From: Actinomycetota bacterium
Lineage (GTDB): Bacteria > Actinomycetota > Actinomycetes > Propionibacteriales > Propionibacteriaceae
NCBI GenBank assembly: GCA_020161755.1
Contig: JAIUOS010000010.1
Location: 56,780-120,779, forward strand
DNA: 64,000 nucleotides
Reading direction: 5' to 3'
Shown here: one piece after another, positions 43,660 to 51,395 of the stretch
Position numbering within the stretch: position 1 is the first letter of the stretch
Layout: each line of letters starts with the position of its first letter
Position numbers and translations under genes: made by a program
Notes under the pieces: model-generated
What the model saw: the letters and a program-made list of their open reading frames with translations, nothing else
Databases searched by the model: none
Told to the model about the DNA's origin: nothing

Positions 43660-44382
43660 TCAGGCGGGCAGGGGCTTGCGCCAGTCATCGATGACGATTT
43701 CCAGTCGCTGTTGGGGATCGCCGTCCCATTCGACCCTCAGACCGCGGTTCCGCAGCGCGGCGGCCACCCGCTCGCCGGCCTGCGCGTCCGTGCGTGCGAT
43801 GACCTGCGCCCGGGCGTCAGCATCACCCGCCCGGGCGGCGGCCAGCAGTTCCGGGTCCAGGTCGGACGCCGCCCGCCACGCGCTGTAGGTGAGGAACAGC
43901 CGGGTGGGCGATTCGGCCAGCCGGTCGGCGTCCTGCTGGTGGAAGAACGTGTACTGCGACTCCCGGAACCCGTAACCGTCCGCGTCCACGGGGGTGCGTT
44001 CGGCATCGATCTCGTCGGTGCCGCAGGTGTTGCAGCAGGCGAAGTTCATCCGCGCGACCACCCCGTCCGCCTGGAGGTCGTCGAATGCGGCCCGCAGCCG
44101 GTCGTAGTCGGACGTCCCGCTCCAGGACGTCTCCTCCAGCTTGCGTTGCCGCCACACCTCGTCGACCACAGCCGCCGGTCTCGGGTCGGCCGCCTCCAGC
44201 TCGAACGACTCGCGCACGCTCTCGACCGCCGCGTCCCTGCCCAGGAACCCGGGCAGGACCGCCTGCCGTGCCGCGTCGCGCAGTTCGTCGGCCGTCACCG
44301 CGTCGTCCGGCGTCGCGTCCACCACCGGCCGACCGTCGTCGGAACTGCGTCCGCGACGGGTGAAGCGTTCGAACAGGCCCAT
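43660..44382 (-). CDS. DUF6891 family protein
   Basis: 240 residues from the ATG at 44382; the frame continues upstream through a REP but that part is REP-encoded. The family region covers EVWRQRKLEETSWSGTSDYDRLRAAF, the Cys cluster FACCNTCGTDEI near 125, QYTFFHQQDADRL and the C-terminal LRVEWDGDPQQRLEIVIDDWRKP. The Cys cluster may bind metal. Function unknown; I recall the DUF number from the NF-CC-CG / HQQD pattern and did not check it. Confidence 0.75.
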   Translation of the reverse strand: MGLFERFTRRGRSSDDGRPVVDATPDDAVTADELRDAARQAVLPGFLGRDAAVESVRESFELEAADPRPAAVVDEVWRQRKLEETSWSGTSDYDRLRAAFDDLQADGVVARMNFACCNTCGTDEIDAERTPVDADGYGFRESQYTFFHQQDADRLAESPTRLFLTYSAWRAASDLDPELLAAARAGDADARAQVIARTDAQAGERVAAALRNRGLRVEWDGDPQQRLEIVIDDWRKPLPA

Positions 44383-44402
44383 GACGCGAGGATAGGGCGT
44401 GG

Positions 44403-44433
44403 GTGGACCAAAAGGGGACTGTCCCCTTTTGGT
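44403..44433. repeat. Class A REP, central T
   Basis: 31 bp palindrome GGACCAAAAGGGGAC-T-GTCCCCTTTTGGTCC, extended by GT/AC on each side. It lies between the DUF6891 start and the RDD gene's terminator. Confidence 0.95.
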
Positions 44434-44443
44434 CCACCGGACG

Positions 44444-44477
44444 CAGAACCGGCCGGAACCCAAAGGTCCCGGCCGGT
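44444..44477 (-). terminator. Hairpin terminator of the RDD gene
   Basis: 11 bp perfect stem GAACCGGCCGG / CCGGCCGGTTC with a partly paired inner loop, 20 bp past the RDD stop. Confidence 0.75.
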
Positions 44478-44497
44478 TCGGCGTGTTCAGCGAGCGA

Positions 44498-45382
44498 TCA
44501 GCCCCAGTTGTAGGTGCTGGCGTTCGGATCGGCGGAGTTGTCGACGACGACCGTCTTCATGATCTTGTCGGCAAGGGTCTGCTTCTGGGCGTCCCACAGC
44601 GGGAACAGCCAGCCGATGTAGCAGATGATCGAGTCGACGATGTGGGCGAGCTGGCGGATGATGCCGTTCGTCACACCGATCGGCTGGCCGGTCTCGGCGC
44701 TGACGAGCTTCGTCTTGTTGATGCTGCGGCCGAAGGTGATGCCGGTGGTGCCGCTCTTGTAGCCGAGGTAGCACATCCAGCCGATGCTCAGGACGATGTT
44801 GACCAGCGTCCCCAGCGTCGAGTTGACGTTGCTCAGCAGGCTGCCGACCACGCTGATCACAATGCCGGCGGCGACGTAGTCGATCAGGCCGCCGAGCGCA
44901 CGCTTGGGCCAGTCGGCCAGCGCAGCACCACCGACCGAGGGCACCGGGGTGCCCGGGTAGCCACCCGCGGCGGGGTAGGCGCCGGGATCGGTGAACCCAC
45001 CGGCGTACGGAGCGGCGGGCGGCGGCGGCGGGTAGGCGCCGGGGCCCGGGGGCTCAGGGAAGCCGGGCTGTGCGGGCGGCGGGGTGTAGCCACCGGCTGC
45101 CGGCTGGCTGTAGCCGCCGGCCGGGGGCTCGTACCCACCGGTGGCGGGCGCCGAGTACGACGGGGGCTCGGGCGCGGACGGGGCCGAGTACGACGGCGGC
45201 TCAGCGGCCGAGTACGACGGCGGCTCGGACGCCGCGGGCGGCGTGTAGGCCGGCGGCTCCGGGGCGGCCGGGGGTGTGTAGGCGGGCGGCTCAGCGGCGG
45301 CGGCCGGCTCGGACGTGCTCGGGGGCTCGTAGCCGGGGACGGCGTCGTTGGGGTCCGGCGTGGTTGAGTTCTGGTCGGACAT
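44498..45382 (-). CDS. RDD family membrane protein with Pro-rich N-terminal region
   Basis: 294 residues. Residues 1-155 are low-complexity Pro/Ala/Tyr/Glu repeats (PPAYTPPA, EPPSYSA), then an RDD domain: WPKRALGGLIDYVAAGIVISVVG, STLGTLVNIVLSIGWMCYLGYKSGTTGITFGRSINKTKLV, and the last helix near HIVDSIICYIGWLFPLW. Three to four membrane helices. Such Pro-rich RDD proteins are common in actinobacteria; transport or scaffold roles have been proposed. Function unknown. Confidence 0.88.
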   Translation of the reverse strand: MSDQNSTTPDPNDAVPGYEPPSTSEPAAAAEPPAYTPPAAPEPPAYTPPAASEPPSYSAAEPPSYSAPSAPEPPSYSAPATGGYEPPAGGYSQPAAGGYTPPPAQPGFPEPPGPGAYPPPPPAAPYAGGFTDPGAYPAAGGYPGTPVPSVGGAALADWPKRALGGLIDYVAAGIVISVVGSLLSNVNSTLGTLVNIVLSIGWMCYLGYKSGTTGITFGRSINKTKLVSAETGQPIGVTNGIIRQLAHIVDSIICYIGWLFPLWDAQKQTLADKIMKTVVVDNSADPNASTYNWG

Positions 45383-45439
45383 GCTCTCTCCCTAGGTCAA
45401 TGGTGTTACTGATCCTAGGGCCGGGAGGCCCCTTCGGGT

Positions 45440-45871
45440 ATGGGGGTCATAATGACGGGCGTGCCGCCCATCACCACTTCGGCCGCTCCCGGTGCCGCCG
45501 CGCGGCTGCGTGCGGCCGCGACCTTCGGTGCGGTCGGGCTCGCGGTGAGCGGCGTCCATGCCCTCACCGGGCTCGGAATCCCCTGCCCGTGGCGCGCCCT
45601 CACGCACACGCTGTGCCCCTTCTGCGGGGCCACCACGATGGGCTCGCACCTGCTCCAGGGTGACGTCGCCGCCGCCTGGGCGTCCAACCAGTTCGTCTTC
45701 GTGCTGCTGGTCGTGCTCGCCATCGCCTGCGTCGTCTGGACGGTGGAACTGCTCGGCGGCAGACCCCTCCGTCTCCCGGCGGTGCTGCGCGACCAGCGGG
45801 TCTGGTACGTCGTCGGCGGCGTTGCCGCGCTCGCCTTCGCCATCGTCCGCAACCTGGTCCCGCTCGGCTGA
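45440..45871 (+). CDS. DUF2752 membrane protein
   Basis: 143 residues (ATG at 45452 would give 139). Three membrane helices. The family motif is PCPWRALTHTLCPFCGATTMGSHLLQGDVAAAWASNQ near residues 50-85, with the CPFCG cysteine pair close to the membrane surface. Function unknown. Divergent from the RDD gene with a 57 bp gap; a perfect terminator follows. Confidence 0.87.
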   Translation: MGVIMTGVPPITTSAAPGAAARLRAAATFGAVGLAVSGVHALTGLGIPCPWRALTHTLCPFCGATTMGSHLLQGDVAAAWASNQFVFVLLVVLAIACVVWTVELLGGRPLRLPAVLRDQRVWYVVGGVAALAFAIVRNLVPLG

Positions 45872-45883
45872 GTCCCTGCAAAA

Positions 45884-45915
45884 AGCGGACGCCCGGACCG
45901 AAGTCCGGGCGTCCG
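45884..45915 (+). terminator. Hairpin terminator of the DUF2752 gene
   Basis: Perfect 14 bp stem GCGGACGCCCGGAC / GTCCGGGCGTCCGC with CGAA tetraloop, 12 bp past the stop and preceded by AAAAA. Confidence 0.9.
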
Positions 45916-46591
45916 CCCGCGAACCGGCTCAATTGGGGAGCCGAGCGCAGTTCGCTGCCCGGCTCCGCGTCATCAGCGACGGGCCGCCACCCGTCACTGC
46001 TCCACGAAACCGAGAGCTGTTGCCTGGTGGATCTGCGGGGTGCGTCGTCGCCGGTCCTCGGCGAAGAGCCCCCCTCGCAGGTCGTTCGAATCCATTATCC
46101 GCGCCCGCGATGCCGTTGCACGGCATTCGGGAGAACCTGCGCGGACACATCCCGCTCCGGCAGGCCGGAGCGAGCGCTTTCCTGGAACCGTCGCGGCGAG
46201 AACCCCTCAGAACTTCCGCGAACGCGAACTGCTTTTTTCACCACCTTGCGCGACACTCTTCGCGGCCGGGCCGGATCTCTCCGTGCTCACGGCGGCAACT
46301 TCCCGAACCGGATGGTGTCCCGCGGTGCGCCGTCGTGCGGCACGTCCTCGTTACCTCATCCCGGGTGCTCCCCGTGAGCTCTGCCGTCCGCCGGTTCGAC
46401 CCCTCGAACCCACGCACTGACAAGCCCAAACCCCTCCGGGTATCGCGGAAAACTTTGCAGAGCGCGCCCGATGGGGCCAGCAAACGGCTAACCTTTGTCA
46501 AGTCGAGGACCAGATCCCTTGACCTGGATCAATTGCGGTCGCGGCTGGGAATTGCGTAACCTCGCGGGCCCCGGACGCCCGAGGAGGTTGC
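45916..46591. other. Non-coding 676 bp gap upstream of the Crp/Fnr gene
   Basis: No open frame here shows family motifs or the strong third-position GC of neighbouring genes, and GC content falls toward 46250-46560. Two TAACCT hexamers (46489 and 46557) could be -10 boxes, the second just downstream of an FNR-type palindrome. A TTCGAATC string near 46088 looks tRNA-like but does not fold as one. The stretch may be a long leader, an unknown RNA or a decayed gene. Confidence 0.5.
46519..46532. promoter_or_regulatory. FNR/Crp-type box
   Basis: TTGACCTGGATCAA, one base from the FNR consensus TTGAT-N4-ATCAA. Its centre is about 43 bp upstream of the start point expected from the TAACCT at 46557-46562, the position of a class II activator site. 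The Crp/Fnr gene starts at 46592. Confidence 0.65.
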
Positions 46592-47350
46592 ATGAACATC
46601 GACGGCGCGGTCACCGGTCACGCGATGCGGAGCCTCCGGCTCCTGCTGGAGGCTTACGCCGGGTGCGAACTCCCGCAGTGGGACCTGTTCGCCACCAACG
46701 TCCGGGTGCAGCGCATCGAGGCCGGCCAGGTCCTGTTCAAGGTCGGCGACCACCACCCGTACATCTATTTCATCCAGCGCGGCCTGTTCAAGGCGCAGAT
46801 GCCGACCGAGGGCGACCGGATGACGACCGTGTTCTTTCCCGAGGAGGGCGACGTCCTCGCCTCGATGGCTGCGCTCGGGGTGGACGGCGTGCGCCGGGTC
46901 GCGTCCCGCGGCCTGCACCCGCGCGCCGAGACGTTGCGGGCGGCGGTCGAGGCCGAGTCCGTCCACACGGTCACCGCGATCGAGCCGAGCCTGCTGCTGC
47001 GGGTGAACTATCGGGTGATCGAGCACCTCAGCTCCCAGCACCTGCAGTGGGCGCGGCTGACCACCACCATCGCCCTGATGCACGCCACCACGCTCCAGTC
47101 GGACGCCGGGTGGCTGCGCAGCACCCCCGAGCAGCGGTACCGCAGCCTGCTCAGGGAGCACCCGGGACTCGTCCAGCGGGTCACCCAGCGCGACCTCGCG
47201 AGCTTCCTCAACATCACCGACGTGGCGCTCAGCCGCATCGCCAAGCGGGTCCGCGGGGACGCGATGGCCGGCCTGCGCGGGGACGCCGACGAGGCAGCCG
47301 ACGACGAGAGCGGCGTGTCCGGGGTCGGGGTCTCGACCGTCCGGGGCTGA
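46592..47350 (+). CDS. Crp/Fnr family transcriptional regulator
   Basis: 252 residues; start preceded by CGAGGAGG. Cyclic-nucleotide-binding beta roll at about 20-130 (GQVLFKVGDHHPYIYFIQRGLFK), dimer helix, then a Crp-type helix-turn-helix VTQRDLASFLNITDVALSRIAKRV near 200-225. The recognition helix keeps Ser-Arg of FNR but has Val where FNR has its specificity Glu. There is a single Cys, so no FNR-type iron-sulphur sensor; the cyclic nucleotide pocket motif is not convincing either. Signal unknown. It probably regulates itself through the box at 46519 and perhaps the apbE pair downstream. Confidence 0.88.
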   Translation: MNIDGAVTGHAMRSLRLLLEAYAGCELPQWDLFATNVRVQRIEAGQVLFKVGDHHPYIYFIQRGLFKAQMPTEGDRMTTVFFPEEGDVLASMAALGVDGVRRVASRGLHPRAETLRAAVEAESVHTVTAIEPSLLLRVNYRVIEHLSSQHLQWARLTTTIALMHATTLQSDAGWLRSTPEQRYRSLLREHPGLVQRVTQRDLASFLNITDVALSRIAKRVRGDAMAGLRGDADEAADDESGVSGVGVSTVRG

Positions 47351-47420
47351 CGCGCGCACACCCAGCGGGCCGCCAGCCGGCTCACAGGCTCTTCACACGC
47401 TCGAATCGCAGGGTGGGTTC

Positions 47421-47666
47421 ATGAACCAGCCGGGCGACGACGACCGCGACCGCGGACCCACGAGTCTCCGGGTGGCCGGGGTGGGCCTCGGACTGCTGGG
47501 CGCGACCTTCGGTGGTGTCGCCGGCTGGTTCACCCTCGCACCCACGGCCGCGGCGGTGAGCACACACCTGGTGGCCACCCGCACCGGCAGCAACACCGTA
47601 GGGACGGACGGGGCCACGCTCCGCCTCGGCAGCGGCCGCCCCCACACCCGCACCGGCGGTTCGTGA
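47421..47666 (+). CDS. 81-residue single-pass membrane protein ahead of apbE
   Basis: Charged N-terminus (NQPGDDDRDRG), one membrane helix at about 17-45 (VAGVGLGLLGATFGGVAGWF), and an exported tail of about 35 residues containing TVGTDGATLRLGSG. The stop overlaps the apbE start (TGATG), so the two are coupled. The tail has DGAT-L, similar to the S/D-G-A-T segment around the Thr that ApbE flavinylates in FMN-binding proteins, but no full FMN-bind domain is present. It may be a minimal flavinylation substrate; this is speculative. Confidence 0.65.
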   Translation: MNQPGDDDRDRGPTSLRVAGVGLGLLGATFGGVAGWFTLAPTAAAVSTHLVATRTGSNTVGTDGATLRLGSGRPHTRTGGS

Positions 47667-48484
47667 TGGTTGCCAGCGCGAGCTGGGACGCCATCGGCGG
47701 CTGGTGCGAGGTGCTCACCGTGCACGAGGAGGACCTGCCCGAGGTGGCCCGGCTGGCCCGCGAACGCGTGGACGCCGTCGACCAGGCCTGTTCACGCTTC
47801 CGTCCGGACTCCGAGTTGTCCACGCTGGCGACCGGTGTCCCGCAGCAGGTCAGCCCGCTGCTCGCACAGCTGATCGGGGCTGCGCTGCGGACGGCGGAGT
47901 TCACGTCCGGCCTGGTCGACCCCACCGTCGGCGCCGCGTTGCGTGCGCAGGGGTACGACGCCGACCTGGCCGACGTGCACCGGCGGGGCGCGGCCCGGCC
48001 CGGGCGCGCGGCCGTGCCGGGGTGGCGGACGGTCTCCTTCGACGCCGAGACGCGGACGGTCACGATCCCCGACGGCACCGAACTCGACCTCGGCGCGAGC
48101 GCGAAGGCGTGGGCGGCGGACTGGATCGCCGACACCTGCGCCGAGGAACTCGGCGCCGGCTGCCTGATCAACCTCGGTGGCGACATCGCCGCCCGCGGCG
48201 TGATGCCGGTCGACGGCTGGCAGGTGGAGATCGACGACGGTCACGCCGGCCCGCAGGGGCGTCCGGTGATCTCGGTGGTCTGGCCCGGCGGGCTGGCCAC
48301 GTCCTCGACCATCACGCGCACGTGGCACACCACGGACGGGGAGGCGCACCACATCATCGACCCGGCCACGGGCCGTCCGGCCGCCCGAACCTGGCGGACG
48401 GTGACCGTCGCGGCCCGCCGTTGCGAACGGGCCAACGCCGGCAGCCTGGCGGCGATCATCCTCGGTGACAGCGCCCCGCGCTGA
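47666..48484 (+). CDS. apbE: FAD:protein FMN transferase (ApbE) with in-frame stop near the C-terminus
   Basis: Transfers FMN from FAD to a Thr of exported flavoproteins. 272 residues to the TGA at 48482-48484. Motifs: CSRFRPDSELSTL, VDPTVGAALRAQGYD, LDLGASAKAWAADWIAD, CLINLGGDIAARG and EAHHIIDPATGRPA. After the TGA the same frame continues for 30 codons (LTQRELPARLVHTGG to GGWPEQRWIS-like end, stop at 48575-48577), which matches the normal ApbE C-terminal tail with TGA in place of a Trp codon. No signal peptide is evident in this chain. The catalytic core is complete, so the shortened protein may still work. Confidence 0.87.
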   Translation: MVASASWDAIGGWCEVLTVHEEDLPEVARLARERVDAVDQACSRFRPDSELSTLATGVPQQVSPLLAQLIGAALRTAEFTSGLVDPTVGAALRAQGYDADLADVHRRGAARPGRAAVPGWRTVSFDAETRTVTIPDGTELDLGASAKAWAADWIADTCAEELGAGCLINLGGDIAARGVMPVDGWQVEIDDGHAGPQGRPVISVVWPGGLATSSTITRTWHTTDGEAHHIIDPATGRPAARTWRTVTVAARRCERANAGSLAAIILGDSAPR

Positions 48485-48612
48485 CTCACCCAGCGCGAGT
48501 TGCCGGCCCGGCTCGTGCACACCGGCGGCGTCGTCGTGCAGACCACCGGCTGGCCCGAGCAGCGCTGGATCTCCTGAAGCAGCGTCGGGGCGTCGCCGTA
48601 ACATGGCCACCG

Positions 48613-49971
48613 ATGACCCGACCGACCGCCCTGCTCTGGCTGCGGCGCGACCTGCGACGCGCCGACCACCCCGCGCTCGCCGCGGCCGCTGCGCACGGCG
48701 CCGTCGTGCCGGTGTTCGTGCTGGATCCCGACTTCTTCGACGACGCCGGCCCGGTCCGTCGTGGCTGGCTGGCTGCGAACCTGCGCGCGCTCGCCGACGC
48801 CTACGACGGACGGCTCTGCCTGCGGGCGGGCCGGGCCGTGGACGTGATCCCGGCCCTGGCCGTCGAGGTCGGGGCCACCGAGGTGCACGTCTCCACCGAG
48901 ACCGAGCCGGCGGGCGCGGCCCGGGACGCGGCCGTCCGCACGGCGCTCGAAGCGGCCGGCGTCCACTGGGTCGAGACCGGGTCGCCGTACGCCGTGACCC
49001 CCGGCCGGGTGGTCAACCGCACCGGCGACGGCTACCGCGTGTTCACCCCGTTCCTGCGTGCCTGGCGCGACCACGGCTGGCGCGGTCCGGCCGTGGAACC
49101 GGACGGGGTGCGGTTCGCCGCGGCGGCCGGTGACGACCACGCCTGGGACACGGTCGACGCGGCACTGGCCGCCTGCCCGATCGCGCTGCCGCCGGCCGGG
49201 GAGGACGCCGCCCGCGAACGTTGGGCGAGGTTCCTGGAGTCGGGCCTGCGCGACTACGACGAGCACCGCGACCGTCCCGACCTCGCGGGCACCTCGCAGC
49301 TCTCCCCCGACCTGAAGTTCGGCGTCCTCCATCCCCGCACCCTGCTCGCCGACCTGCACGGCCACACCGGCCTGGGCGCCGAGCGCTACCTCGCCGAGCT
49401 GGCGTGGCGGGAGTTCTACGCCGACGTCCTGCACCGGTTCCCCGACTCCCTCGTCGCCGACCTGCACCCGCTCGGCCTCGACTACGACGAGCCGGACGCG
49501 GGCTTCACCGCCTGGCAGCGGGGTCGCACCGGTTTCCCGGTCGTCGACGCCGGCATGCGGCAGCTGCTGGCCACCGGCTGGATGCACAACCGGGTCCGGA
49601 TGATCACGGCCAGCTTCCTCACCAAGGACCTGCACGTGTGGTGGCCGCACGGCGCGAGGCACTTCCTCGACCACCTGATCGACGGCGACCTGGCATCCAA
49701 CGCCCACGGCTGGCAGTGGACGGCCGGCACCGGCACCGACGCCGCCCCCTACTTCCGGGTGTTCAACCCGATCAGCCAGGGCGAGAAGTTCGATCCCGCC
49801 GGCAACTACGTGCGCCGCTGGGTGCCCGAACTCGCGCATCTCGCCGGTGCTTCCGCGCACCGTCCGTGGGACGCCCCGGACGGGTACGCGCACGGCTACC
49901 CGCAGCGCATCGTCGACCATGCCACCGAACGCGTCGAGGCGCTGGAGCGGTACCGGCGTGCCCGCGGCTGA
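48613..49971 (+). CDS. phr: Deoxyribodipyrimidine photolyase
   Basis: Light-driven repair of cyclobutane pyrimidine dimers. 452 residues: N-terminal photolyase domain starting LLWLRRDLRRADHPALAAA, then the FAD domain with TSQLSPDLKFGVLHPR, ELAWREFYADVL, FPVVDAGMRQLLATGWMHNRVRMITASFLTKDLHVWW and GDLASNAHGWQWTAGTGTDAAPYFRVFNP. The Trp and Asn residues for electron transfer and FAD binding (WMHNR, NAHGWQW) are present, favouring photolyase over a cryptochrome. Monocistronic, 35 bp after the apbE tail. Confidence 0.95.
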   Translation: MTRPTALLWLRRDLRRADHPALAAAAAHGAVVPVFVLDPDFFDDAGPVRRGWLAANLRALADAYDGRLCLRAGRAVDVIPALAVEVGATEVHVSTETEPAGAARDAAVRTALEAAGVHWVETGSPYAVTPGRVVNRTGDGYRVFTPFLRAWRDHGWRGPAVEPDGVRFAAAAGDDHAWDTVDAALAACPIALPPAGEDAARERWARFLESGLRDYDEHRDRPDLAGTSQLSPDLKFGVLHPRTLLADLHGHTGLGAERYLAELAWREFYADVLHRFPDSLVADLHPLGLDYDEPDAGFTAWQRGRTGFPVVDAGMRQLLATGWMHNRVRMITASFLTKDLHVWWPHGARHFLDHLIDGDLASNAHGWQWTAGTGTDAAPYFRVFNPISQGEKFDPAGNYVRRWVPELAHLAGASAHRPWDAPDGYAHGYPQRIVDHATERVEALERYRRARG

Positions 49972-50010
49972 GCCTGCGTGGGCCGTTTCAGCCCGTGTGG
50001 GCAGCGACGT

Positions 50011-50820
50011 TCAGGCGCGCAGATAGACCCGTCCGGGCTTGAGCCGGTGGCCGAGCAGTTCGGGGACGGTGACCAGCGTGAAGCCCTTCGCCCGCAGCCC
50101 GTCGATGATGCGGGCGTAGGCGTGGCGGGTGCTCGGCCAGACGTCGTGGGACAGGATGATCGACCCGCGCCGGGCGTGCGTGATCACGCGCTTGGCAACG
50201 ACTTTCGCCGAGTGCTTCTTCCAGTCGAGCGGGTCCACGTCCCACAGGATCAGGGCGTCGCCCCGGCTGCGCGCGATCTTGCGAACCCGGGCGTTGATCT
50301 CGCCGAACGGCGTCCGCACCAGGGTGGGGCGGTGCCCCGTGATCGACGCCACGGCGTGGTCGGTGCGGGCCAGTTGCCGACGGATCGCCTTCGCGCTCAT
50401 CCCCCAGAACTCGGGGTGGTTCCAGGAGTGGTTGCCGATCACGTGGCCCTCGGCGACCATCCGCCGGATGATGGCCGGGTGCGCCGTCACTTGCTGCCCG
50501 AGCACGAAGAAGGTGGCGCGGACGTGCTTGCGCTTGAGCACCCTGAGCAGGTCGGCGGTGCCGCTCACCGGGCCGTCGTCGAAGGTGAGCGCCACGCACT
50601 TCAGCTTCGCGCAGTCGACCGGTTTCGGCTTCGGCTCGGTGGCGGGCGGCTCAGGGTCGGACGGCTCGGACGGGATCACCGGCGGTGGGGACACGGTCGC
50701 GGCGATCGTGGGCCTCGGGGCGTCCGCGCGCGGCGAGGACAGCGGGAGGCTCTCCGCGGGCTGGAGCAGCCCGGCCAGCACCGAGGCTGAGGCCAGGATC
50801 CCCATCACCCGCCACAACAT
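50011..50820 (-). CDS. Secreted NodB-type polysaccharide deacetylase
   Basis: 269 residues from the ATG at 50820 (a GTG at 50844 is possible). An N-terminal hydrophobic segment (residues 4-22) acts as signal peptide or anchor, then a Pro-rich linker, then NodB motifs: VALTFDDGPVSG (catalytic Asp pair), GNHSWNHPEFWG (His-x3-His metal ligands), RTPFGEINA, DVDPLDWKK and IILSHD. It likely removes N-acetyl groups from peptidoglycan or another wall polymer outside the membrane. Confidence 0.92.
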   Translation of the reverse strand: MLWRVMGILASASVLAGLLQPAESLPLSSPRADAPRPTIAATVSPPPVIPSEPSDPEPPATEPKPKPVDCAKLKCVALTFDDGPVSGTADLLRVLKRKHVRATFFVLGQQVTAHPAIIRRMVAEGHVIGNHSWNHPEFWGMSAKAIRRQLARTDHAVASITGHRPTLVRTPFGEINARVRKIARSRGDALILWDVDPLDWKKHSAKVVAKRVITHARRGSIILSHDVWPSTRHAYARIIDGLRAKGFTLVTVPELLGHRLKPGRVYLRA

Positions 50821-50909
50821 GGGTGAACCGTAACCCGAATTCACGAGCGGGGCGCCATCGCCGGGTATCGTCCGGTGGCGGTGCCGGCCCGGTGCGGAAG
50901 AATGGACGG

Positions 50910-51293
50910 ATGCAGCCCGATGCCCCGCTCTACGACCGCGTCGGCGGCCACGACACCTTCGTGCGGCTGGTCGCGGAGTTCTACCGCGGCGTCGAGTCCG
51001 ACCCACCGCTGCGGGCGCTCTACCCCGAGGAGGACCTCGGGCCGGCGGCCGAACGGCTCCAGCTGTTCCTCGAGCAGTACTGGGGCGGTCCGCACACCTA
51101 CTCCGAGACCCGCGGACACCCCCGGCTGCGGATCCGGCACGCGCCCTACGCGGTCACCCCGGACATGCGGGACCGGTGGCTGGCCCACATGAACGCCGCC
51201 CTGGACTCCCTCGGCCTGCCCGAGCCCGAACTCTCCGAGTTCCGTGAGTACGTCACCCGGGCCGCCGCCTTCATGATCAACTCGTTCGGCTGA
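50910..51293 (+). CDS. glbO: Group II truncated haemoglobin
   Basis: 127 residues, 2-over-2 globin fold. Start MQPDAPLYDRVGGHDTFVRLV, then FYRGVESDPPLRALYPEEDLGPAAERLQLFLEQYWGGPHTYSETRGHP and proximal His in LRIRHAPYAV. The Trp at G8 (RDRWLAHM) and YWGGP are group II hallmarks, as in mycobacterial GlbO. Binds oxygen or NO; often linked to redox defence. A perfect 27 bp hairpin follows. Confidence 0.95.
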   Translation: MQPDAPLYDRVGGHDTFVRLVAEFYRGVESDPPLRALYPEEDLGPAAERLQLFLEQYWGGPHTYSETRGHPRLRIRHAPYAVTPDMRDRWLAHMNAALDSLGLPEPELSEFREYVTRAAAFMINSFG

Positions 51294-51323
51294 GGCCCGT
51301 CCGGACGCCTCCGGGCTCCCCGC

Positions 51324-51381
51324 CCCCGAGTTGTCAGAATCTCAGATCGCTGGAGCGATCTGAGATTCTGACAACTCGGGG
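51324..51381. terminator. Perfect 27 bp hairpin between convergent genes
   Basis: Arms 51324-51350 and 51355-51381 pair without a mismatch; the left arm begins CCCCGAGTTGTCAGAATCTC and the loop is TGGA. It serves both glbO and the convergent membrane protein gene. Its AT-rich inner arm is unlike the surrounding DNA. Confidence 0.85.
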
Positions 51382-51395
51382 ATGGGGACGGGGGG

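Noticed and set aside
46060..46110. tRNA gene (TTCGAATCC resembles a T-loop)
   Set aside because: The T stem does not pair and no acceptor or anticodon arm can be folded around it.
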